DNA of 64,000 bases from Humulus lupulus. Its lineage: Eukaryota > Streptophyta > Magnoliopsida > Rosales > Cannabaceae. The stretch spans positions 90,305,868-90,369,867 of the forward strand of contig NC_084797.1 in the NCBI RefSeq assembly GCF_963169125.1, written 5' to 3'. The position numbers were made by a program, and so were the translations under genes. Every line of letters starts with the position of its first letter. Position 1 is the first letter of the stretch. This document shows positions 55,551-64,000 of the stretch, piece after piece. The notes beneath the pieces are model-generated. The model was not told the DNA's origin and searched no databases. It saw only the letters and a list, made by a program, of their open reading frames with translations.

Positions 55551-57993
55551 ACGAATGTAATGCCCTGAGTAACTAAGACCGTTCCACTGTGTGTTTATAA
55601 AGGTGCAAGACTCGCTAATCAAGCCGTTTAGTTAAAAATGTGACACTAGAACCATAATCGAGTTAGGGTTATAAGCTTTGGTCATAAATAGATAAATTTC
55701 ATTTAAATAAACAATTAATACATGAGATCCCAAAAACAGGGTTTAAAGAATAGTTTACAAAATTTCAAAAGTTATGTACAATCAAAAGCCACTCTAATGG
55801 AAAAATAGGCATTTTAGGTTCTCCTGTCCCTGTGCCATTCCTCGGCCGTGGTGGCCGAGCAGCTAACTATGTACATTCCACCCCCAGAGCTCTCCAACTC
55901 AGGGTTGATCCACCTTACTCTTGCTTTTACCTGCACCACATAGCACCCGTGAGCCAAGGCCCAGCAAGAAAACCATAATACAGAGCATAAACAATAATGA
56001 TAATACAATAATCCACAAGACATTAACCAGATATTCAGCAAGCCATAGCATTCACACAATCAGTGATAACAATTGACAAATCAACAATCTATCATCCAGG
56101 TATTCAACATGCCATAATCATCAAATTAACAACAGTAAACATATCATTCAATACTCAGGGTCGGTGCCCTTAGGCCGCACCCTCTGTTTAACCCACTGTC
56201 TCCGGCTCGCTTAGGCTGAGCCCAGTGATTATTTAACTAACCTCAGCTACCAATGGTCGAGCCGCGTCTTTTGCGCAAATATCAATTCTGACACTCTTAG
56301 GCTGTTTGTTTCATGTTCACATGGCATATCGTAATCATATAGCATTTATATTCAAATATAGGGAACCTTAGTCCCTACATAGCCACACAAATGGGTGCAA
56401 TTTTCTTATCGTTAATTTCGAGCGGAGAAGGTGAACTGGTTCCGAGGACGATCCTTAGCCTCGAGCCTTGGCGATAAACCTAGTCACAAAGGCCATTGAT
56501 TTCCATCAACTTCCAATCAGAAATAAAATACCTAGGAGACAGAAACTAACCTCCGGGACTTCAATTTCTACTAAACCGGGTAGTAGAAATTGTCCCAAGC
56601 ACCTAGGTTCGAACCCCCGAGACCTAACGATTCTTAAAACACTTTCAAGACCAAACTTCCCAAGCGAGTCACGACTTGGCTCAGCAAGTCGCGACTTGCC
56701 TCAAATCAAAGAGAAAGCTCCTAAGCCAAAGGGGAGGTGGGTTGTGACTTTGCCAAGCAAGTCGCGGCGCGCTCCCAAGTCAGAGAGAATCCAGGCCTGA
56801 AGGGCCACATGCGCCGTGGCACCCCCCAGGCTGGGTCGCGGCGCACCCTGCGAACCCAGAGAAAACCTGGGTTTTCTCCCCTACTCCAAGCCAAGAACAC
56901 TCAAACTTACCCAGAATTTTATCCTAAAAAACTTCCCCAATTCAAACATCAAACAAGCTACAAACTCAGGAATTATTCACCTATTTAATCCTCAATAACC
57001 TTAGCCATAAAACTCAAATCATAACCAAGTTCATCAGATATTATCACCTCAAAAGCTCAGCCAAATTTATCACTAAATCCATACACAAGAACTCAAAAAT
57101 TCAACCTAATCTACTCAGCAAAACACAAAAATTTAAAGCAATGTTCTTACCTCAAATGGAGACCCAACTTTCAGTAGAGACTTTCACCCCAACCCAGCTC
57201 AAATTCCTGTTGAATCCTCACACCAACTCAGCTCCAAACTTTGACTTTTCCTCTGATTTCCAGCCACAATTCAAGCTTAATTTCCCTTCAATTTCCTCAA
57301 AGATTTTCAGCTCAATTCCAAGTGAGAGAGAAGGGAAAAATCGTGAGGGTAGAGAGAGAATATTTCTGTTTCTTTCCTACTTCTATAATTTCTACAGCAT
57401 TCTATGATATACTAATATAAAATCTGGTTATATCCTTTAATAACAAGACCATGTTACCCTTCCAAATAAAACTAACCCTTAATTCAATCTAGGGGTAAAA
57501 TAGTCATTGTTCCCAATTCCCGCTAATTCCTCAAATGTTCCTAATATTTACCACTTAAATCCCATCATCCAATTAATCACCAATTATTTACCCAATGTTT
57601 AATAACCCTTGATATAATTTCTAAATTCTCGAAAATACCCCTAGGCTCCCCTGAGTATGGTATAAATTCCCACTGTGACTATTTCGCCAATCCGCCCACT
57701 AGGACTTTCTCGAGCCATATGTTGCAAATATATCCACATAATAATGTGGTCTCAAAAATTTATCACATATAATCATATTTATGCCCTCAACGGGCCAAAA
57801 TTACAAATATGCCCCTATAAGCTAAACAGGGACCACATGCATATTAATACTCATAAGCATGCATTTCACATATCCATATAATCATAAAATCATGCATTTA
57901 ATAATTTTAATCACACATAAACCAATTATGCCCTCCTGGCAAGCTAATCAAGGTCCTTAAGCCTTATTAGTGATTTTGGGTCGTTACAACGAA
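55551..57993 (-). mobile_element. Tekay-like solo LTR 9, perfect duplication
   Basis: LTR proper 55,556-57,988 (2433 bp), TGTAATGCCCTGAG to GGGTCGTTACA. Perfect duplication ACGAA at 55,551-55,555 and 57,989-57,993. Conserved block 55,927-55,973; AAGTCGCGACTTG dyads at 56,665-56,860, followed by ACCCAGagaaaacCTGGGT near 56,853. Groups with solo LTRs 1 and 7. Confidence 0.93.
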
Positions 57994-58355
57994 CCAGCTT
58001 CTTCTTGACGAGCTTCAAGGGATCACCGTCGTTGATCCATCCAAGACTGAAAGTCTTGTCTTTGCTTATTCAGGGCTTCAGCTACAACTTCTTGAGTTGC
58101 TGCCTGATTTTCATGCATGGAGACAAATTGTCCTACAACTTCCTTCAGTTGTTCAATATCAGGATTAATGTCTCCCCCTAAGTATACATGGGATTCATAA
58201 CGCCCGTATGTTGCTCATGTAGGCAGGTCTCTAGGTAGAGGAACTTGCTGACTAGGGTGCAAGGGGATCTGACTACTCGAAGGGCGGTCATAGTGTCCAA
58301 TGGTAGGGTTCCCCCCTTGTGGTTCTTGGTTTCGACTTCTAGCAGTGATAGCCAT
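57994..58355 (-). pseudogene. Tat element C gag, N-terminus
   Basis: Probable start ATG at 58,355 (MAITARSRNQEPQGG), about 40 bp after the primer site. The frame stops at 58,215-58,217 after PSQQVPLPRDLPT. A later frame reads NPDIEQLKEVVGQFVSMHEN, QAATQEVVAEALNKQRQDFQ, a helical, probably coiled-coil stretch typical of the gag N-terminus, with a stop. Interrupted by solo LTR 9. Confidence 0.65.
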
Positions 58356-58398
58356 TGCTTCAGAGAGATCTGATAAAGGATGATCTTGAATTTCATCT

Positions 58399-58417
58399 CT
58401 CAATGAAAGCACCAAAA
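58399..58417 (-). promoter_or_regulatory. Primer binding site of Tat element C
   Basis: Minus-strand TTTTGGTGCTTTCATTGAG immediately after the LTR end CAACA. It resembles primer sites of Tat elements; the matching tRNA was not determined. Confidence 0.5.
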
Positions 58418-59293
58418 TGTTGACCAGCGTCTTGGTCAACGACACTGAGTCAATATAAATGAATATTAAAAAACCTAATGAACTGAAATCAAATAAATGA
58501 CACAAAGAATTTATAGTGGTTCAACCCCAAGACTTGGTAATGACCTACGTCCACTTGCACTTATATTAATCAAGAAGGTCTCAAACTCAAGATCAAGAAG
58601 AAACAAAGTTCAACTGAGTTTCTTAAGCCTGAGAGAAAAAAATACAATTTAGTTGGGGTTTGTATGTAAAGTGCGCACCAATTCAGCCTTTTTATAATGA
58701 CCGAGAGATATCTCTATTTATAGTCTCTTAATGGGCTATGGTCCCTTACAAATTAACTTAGGCCTTACACGTGTAGTGTGGGATTGTACAACTGATTACA
58801 AATTCAAATATTACGGAAACAATACAATTCAAATATCGGTTGCATAAATATCTTGGGATATTAGGCAATATCTTGTGAAATAAAGATCTTCAATTGAAAA
58901 CGTATCATATGTCAAACAAGTCTGTCTTCGAGAAACTTCAAGGGTTGGCACCAGACTGCTTCTTCTGTTCGAGCAGACTGCAGCTCTTCGCACTAATGAT
59001 GTCTATTCTAGTTACTCCAGAATATGGTACCAGTGATCTTCTCTATGACCAGAATACTATTCTAGCAGCTCTAAAGATGGTACCAACCATCTTTTCGTTG
59101 AGCAGACTACTATTCTAGCAGCTCCAGAAGATGGTACTAGCTATCTTCCCTTCGAGAAACTTCTATTCTAGCAACTCCAAAAAATTGTACGAGCTATCTT
59201 ATCTCGACCAAATCTTAGAATTTGGCGTCATTTACTGCCACGTGTCCTCATCAAATGCCACATCATCTTGTCCAATTTGGGTTAACACGAACA
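58418..59293 (-). repeat. 5' LTR of Tat element C
   Basis: TGTTGACC to CACGAACA on the + strand, 876 bp; minus direction. TATA box on the minus strand at 58,715-58,722 (TATAAATA). The LTR end is followed by a primer site and gag, which identifies it as the 5' LTR. The outer flank is ATTGG (59,294-59,298), the expected duplication. Open frames inside are not genes. Confidence 0.75.
58715..58722 (-). promoter_or_regulatory. TATA box of Tat element C LTR
   Basis: Minus-strand GACTATAAATAGAG, the likely core promoter for element C genomic RNA. Confidence 0.6.
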
Positions 59294-60649
59294 ATTGGTA
59301 CCAAAGCATTCTACATATATATACATTAAATGTTGTGTGCTTTTCTTGCATTTTTTATATGTATATTGAATGGATGGATATATTTTTTTGAATGTATGGT
59401 TGAATGATTGATCGTTAATTATATGGTGCAATCGGCTTAGGAATTGAATTTTATTTTTCTTAGATCTTGTGTAAGCCATGTGGGGCATAGGATTTTTTGT
59501 AATTTTACTTGAGAAATTTTGTTGTAAAAAATCTAGTCTTAAGGGAAGGAGAAAAATAAAGGGACTCGAGCCACTAGCTCATGCCAGCGGCCCGAGCCCC
59601 ATGGTGCCAGTGCCCCTGTGCAGAAGCACGACCTCAACCACACGCACAAACTCCTGCCTGACCCTCTAGCACGCCCTAGTGCCTAGCGTGTCCTTCAACG
59701 TGCACACCAACGCCTGCGCACCCTTGCGCCATGCGCCCCGAGCCCCTTAACATTGGTGAGAATCCAATTCCCCGAAAACCTAAGGGTTCCTCTGCAAGGT
59801 TCGTCCATGGAGGGTGAGTCAGGGCCTAAGATCAAGCCGAAAGGCGTAGTGGATGGACGGGCTTGCCCAACCCACCGACCCTAACCCTAGGGCACCATTT
59901 ATGGTGACCAACAAATCCCTAGTTTTGTGCTTAAATATTTTATATTTAATTAATTTAAAAATTTTTGAATTTAAAAAGGATAATTATCTTATTTTATTTT
60001 TATTTAAAAACTAAAATATCTTTTAGTTCAATAAGATATTTTCTTAATTTTAAATAGTTATTTGAATTTTATTTATTTAAATTCAACTAAATTAAAAAGA
60101 TGAAAAAATGGTTATTTAGTAAAAAATTAGTTTTAATTAAATAAATTAAATAGAAAATTTGTTTCCAATTAATTATTTGGGCCTACTGGATTCCTAAAAA
60201 AATAAGAAGATGGGCATATATGAGAAGAGAAGCAGTCTTGGAGTCTTGTAAACAACTGAAGCCCATTTTGTAGTTTAAATTTCTATTTTTCAAGGGTTAT
60301 AAATTTAAAAATACACAATAGTACTCGGTTCATCATTTATTGTATTTATTTAAGTAAATATTTATTGATGTTTAATTGATAACATGATCATGCATTAGTC
60401 TATTACATGTCAAACATGAAACCCCACACAATTTTGATTAATCATGCATCTTTTAGAAACAAGATTATCTAGTATTGTCCTATGTGTTTATATGAATTGT
60501 TTTGGTGAATCCAATTGTATGTAAACTGCTAAGTCTTAAATTAGTTAAAACTTGGTAAATCACACCATAATAAAGGAAATGGTCATTATAAGCCATTAGG
60601 ATGTCTAGATCGCATTAATTGTAGAAACATGTTATTTTATAATTATATG
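59294..60649 (+). other. Decayed sequence, possibly a copia leader
   Basis: Begins with TTGGTACCAAAGC (59,295-59,307), similar to the TTGGTATCAGAGC primer site of copia and chromovirus elements. A T-rich stretch, a GC-rich part (59,570-59,860) and AT-rich sequence follow. No gag domain can be read. It separates Tat elements C and E; its identity remains open. The short frame 59,478-59,669 is not a gene. Confidence 0.35.
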
Positions 60650-61421
60650 TGTTGACGCATTTTTTCACCAATAATGGATTAAGAAATCCGACAATAGAGA
60701 TATTAAGCTTTTTTTACTAAACCGTGATTAAAAAAATGAACGATATCACAAACACTCACACATTTACGTGGTTCAGTGGTTAAAATCTACCTAGTCCATG
60801 AGATAATTTTATTAAACTCTTTAGGGCTTTGGGTGAAATTGTTTTTTACAATTTCAATAGAGTTTATGTATATCAAGAATCGGTCCATTTTTCTATCCAT
60901 TCCCCTGATATTTATAGAGGGTTTCCTTGGACAGCTTTGGGTAACAACGTATATAAATATGGTAAATAATAAATTCGAATAACCTCTCATTTTCATAGGG
61001 ATATGATTGCCTATGGAATTTACATCCGTTATCTCGGGTAATAAATGTGTAAAAAAATATGGGCATTAATGAGTGTATAAGGAATCTTCGAGTCTCTTGG
61101 GATCTTTCACTATTCATCATGATAAGGCTTCCGCGAGATAAACACTTCCTTTGAGTTGGATGTCGAAGAGCTAACCTAACTTGACACGAGCCAAATTCAG
61201 AGTATCTATAAGGCGATCTAGCCATCACACATCTCGAACTAGGTTGTTGGTGCAAGAGGCAATCTAGAGACTATCTGGTTGTCATAAGCTGTCAAGTTTG
61301 TCTCGAGCTGCTCACTCTAGAGTTAGCTAGATGTTCTACTTGTACGCTTTCTCCATGCACTTATCTGCCAGCTGTACCTCGTGCTGAGTGATTCAGTTCG
61401 TATTTATTTTGGGGTACAACA
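60650..61421 (-). repeat. 3' LTR of Tat element E
   Basis: TGTTGACGC to GGGGTACAACA on the + strand, 772 bp, minus direction, with TATA box at 60,909-60,916 on the minus strand. The polypurine tract lies directly to its right, so this is the 3' LTR and the body of E lies to the right. Left flank ATATG (60,645-60,649) is the expected target duplication. Confidence 0.75.
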
Positions 61422-61436
61422 TTTGCCCCCAACCTG
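61422..61436 (-). promoter_or_regulatory. Polypurine tract of Tat element E
   Basis: Minus-strand CAGGTTGGGGGCAAA just before the LTR start TGTTGTACCCC. Confidence 0.7.
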
Positions 61437-61858
61437 CTCGTGCATGATGTCACCTCTGACACGCACAATATGAGCTTTTAGGCTTCTGTTATGTGAAATC
61501 GTGCCCACCCACTACTTGAGTACGAACCACGTGTCACTCTATAATAGGTGCATATTCAAGTTTCAAGTACTGTGACAACTGTCCTATGAACTATTTGCCA
61601 CTGCAGGGGTTATTTAATCTAGGCTCTTGGATCCCGAATTGACCTAATCGAGTGGCCCAGATCGGTTCCTAAAGTTTACGTATAAATAGGAGAAATAGAT
61701 CTGAACCTCACCACCTTTGCATTAAAAAAAATTCATTTTCCTTCTCAAAACAACTTCAGAACCCTTCGACATTCTCTCATTTTCCAGAAGCTTTCAAGCT
61801 ACTATCTTTGGAGCTACCATCACTTCTCTCAATCGAACATCTAATATGTAAGTATTTC
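61437..61858 (+). promoter_or_regulatory. Promoter and leader of element E antisense gene
   Basis: On the + strand (antisense to E) a TATA box TATAAATAGG lies at 61,681, followed by a CT-rich leader without ATG-rich reading frame and a donor-like ATAT|GTAAGTATTT at 61,848. Same order and similar spacing as in elements B and D. The ORF itself is not seen because a Tekay-like LTR fragment begins at 61,859. Confidence 0.5.
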
Positions 61859-62105
61859 TATAACGCCCTACTACCCTAGAGCCGTTACCATGTGATTTTA
61901 AAATGTACCATTAGCTCGCTAAGCAAGGTATTAGACCAAAAAGTGTGGTTAATTAAAATGAAGACTCATTTAAATAAGATTTTGGTATAAATGGTTGGAA
62001 ATTCATTGAAATCATGAAATTGTTACATTGGGATCCCAAAATACTGTTTAGAAACATATATACAACTCAAAAGTTACTTTACAGTTGACCTAAGTGACAA
62101 AATCA
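61859..62105 (-). repeat. Tekay-like LTR fragment 10
   Basis: TATAACGCCCTACTACCCTA (first G changed to A) followed by about 240 bp matching the ends of the other Tekay-like LTRs (..GGGATCCCAAAATA.., ..TACAACTC..). Homology then ends. The conserved block is not reached. Confidence 0.7.
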
Positions 62106-64000
62106 AATAGTTATAACACGCTCCTTAATTTGTATGACTTTATATCTTGTGTTCAGATTTCCAATAGCTTTTCCTTGCACAATAAATTCCCCTGAAATTC
62201 CAGGGCCTCTTCGCCCGATCAGGGGTGGTACTCAACAATTCTACCCTTAACTCTGGCACCAATAACACCTCATGAGCCTCTACCCAGGCTGGGGTAAGGC
62301 TAAACTGTAAGCCTCTGGCCTAGTCCTTATTAGGCTCTTTCAGATCTATCCAAATCTAGGGTCAAAATTCCTTCTTCCATTTCCAAACTCCTTTTACCCT
62401 TCTTAGTCCATAATATTCAGAGAGGCACAAAGTCTCCAATCCTGGAACCCTACGTTCTCATACTCAAATTGCGAACTTTTATATACTTCAATAAAGTAGA
62501 CACTCTGCCCTAACAATCCTTAATAATTTTACGGGCCCTTCAAACCCACTTTGAACTAGGATACTTCTTGTTTTCATTTTTCCTGGAATAAGTCTTTCTT
62601 GTTCCTTATCTCATAATATCTTACTCAGAGCCACTCTAGCCATCGACCAGAATTCATCATCGTGACAATCCATTCTAGGGACTGTATTTACCTCAAGGTC
62701 CCAAAACTCACATATTCAAAGTAAAACACTGAAAGTCTGAGTTATTCCTTCATGTTATCAATTAACTAAAGGTAACAATTAATTCTCGATTTCAACCTTA
62801 TACTCATCACCCTCTATGACCCTTTTCCCGAACTTGGGATCCTAAGGGTCTCAATCTAACACTGTCAACTTTGGTGTCTAGTGGGGATTATGGTCTCCTT
62901 TTGTACACACGCCTTTTTTTTTATATCTCACTCGCGCCAACCATAGTGTGTTAACCCAATAGGTCGAGTCACAAGTTTTTGCATCCACTCACCTCATCTG
63001 CAATCTGAGGTGATTTACCTTTAGGGTCCATAATTATATTCCTTCACACTAACTTCCGGATATCCTAGAGTCATAATAGCCCTTCTGGCTTCTGATCATC
63101 ATCTCTCACTTACTAAAAGATTAGATTGTGCGCCTCCCAGTATTCAACTTCTTGGATACAATAATCGTAAATGGGTAACCTAAGGCCCGCCCCATATCTT
63201 CTCCTCAACGCCAACATCCATCTGATCATCCATCTGATTTGCATATCTTAACCTATCTATGCTAAAGCGGTAGGATTCTTAACCATTCCTACAAGGTATT
63301 CTTTCGGTTTTTCACCGTTTATCCATAGAGGTATATCTGCTACTTAACAATTGCAGGTTCCAGACCAATCCCGATCATTGCTCCACCCTAACCATGGTCA
63401 ACCGGCATTACCGTCAACTCGACATCCCATGTAGAACATCTAAGTCCTAAGTCTTTATCCCTCATCCATTGTGAGGTACAAACAATCACTCTTTCAGTGT
63501 ATATACGGGTGCACCCTAATCCTTGACGCACCTCACTAATATTTCATGTTCTAATCAAAGACAATGTACACTACACCGTCCTCATGTACCAATCCATCCC
63601 GTGCACATCCTAATACCATGGCATGTGAATCAACCCTTATTTCAATCTCTTAGGATTCGGCACACAACTATCCATTCAGACAAACTTTTGATTTCTATGT
63701 TACTTTAATCAAGATGCTTCAGGTAAAAGTCGAGTTGTCTCACTAGTCTCACCGTGTTTCTAATCCCCTAAGGCATTCCTTTAATAATTTCCTTGCGGCC
63801 TCTATCTTAATTGAATCATATGCAGTCCCATCACTTCCCATAATGTGACCTTGAATATCATCTGGAGAAATTAGAACTTATCCCTTCTAGAGCCTTACCT
63901 ATAATCTTCACTTCCTCAACCTCAATAGTATCAATACAGGTATTACTCATATTCTGTTCTTGTCTGGATAAATCCTTCATCCTTGGCAATGGGTATCTAT
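62106..64000 (-). other. Decayed sequence, probably Ty3 pol remnant on minus strand
   Basis: No open frame of note. On the minus strand the right end reads ..YPLPRMKDLS.. (compare [11 protein letters not shown] of chromovirus RT), and near 63,830 GHIMGSDGTAYDSIKIEA (compare [18 protein letters not shown]). The rest could not be recognised. It may be the pol of the element to which LTR fragment 10 belonged, or another old copy. The frame 63,523-63,708 is not supported. Confidence 0.4.

Noticed and set aside
59478..59669. 63-codon frame in GC-rich stretch
   Set aside because: No domain, composition bias only; lies in a decayed leader-like region.

Overview
This window is plant nuclear DNA, most likely from a eudicot. 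It consists almost entirely of LTR retrotransposons nested inside one another, with one L1-type LINE and small inverted-repeat elements. I found no host protein-coding gene, rRNA, tRNA gene or CRISPR array. The evidence for a plant is: Ty3/gypsy elements of the Tat lineage (pol with two RNase H domains, antisense extra ORF), Ty3 chromoviruses resembling Tekay (long LTRs running TGTAAC..GTTACA, initiator-Met primer site, chromodomain tail), Ty1/copia-type solo LTRs running TGTTGG..CTAACA, an L1 LINE with a DUF4283-like ORF1, and spliceosomal introns with plant-like branch points. The species cannot be named from the sequence.

Left part (1-37,200, + strand framework). The oldest layer is Tat element D, seen only as its antisense ORF (33,010-35,701), polypurine tract and 3' LTR start (36,703-37,190). 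A Tekay-like element F (minus strand, 27,576-33,009; rest left of the window) sits inside D. Composite Tat element A/B (+ strand, before base 1 to 27,575) sits inside the RNase H of F. A has gag (1-1807), pol (1808-1952 and 6446-9331), a 3' UTR of hairpin-forming tandem repeats (9332-11,040) and an intron-bearing antisense ORF (11,041-11,908 and 22,669-24,013). Tekay-like element G (+, 11,909-22,668) sits inside that antisense ORF, and a solo LTR (13,878-16,217) sits inside the gag of G. Another solo LTR (1953-6445) splits A pol and itself carries a copia-type solo LTR (2424-4343). The right end of the composite (25,346-27,575) comes from a second Tat copy, B.

Middle part (37,200-46,207). A LINE (ORF1 38,014-39,519; ORF2 39,650-40,141 and 43,511-46,207) is split by a 3.4-kb AT-rich insertion that holds a 346-bp foldback element (40,929-41,274), short repeats and decayed repeat sequence.

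Right part (46,208-64,000). A Tat LTR (46,208-49,234, itself carrying a copia-type solo LTR) joins the LINE to a scrap of minus-strand Tat pol without matching target duplications. Tat element C follows on the minus strand: 5' LTR 58,418-59,293, gag split by two solo LTRs (52,831-55,194 and 55,556-57,988), no pol, then an array of about 11 hairpin repeats (50,300-51,022) and an antisense-ORF tail (about 49,525-49,702). A further Tat element E (3' LTR 60,650-61,421) shows the antisense promoter and leader before being interrupted at 61,859. The last 2 kb is decayed and mostly unrecognised.

The main points for a second look are two hairpin-repeat arrays in Tat 3' UTRs with stems that vary in a compensated way, an antisense Tat gene with its own TATA box and several GT-AG introns, and palindromic or otherwise conserved blocks shared by the Tekay-like LTRs.
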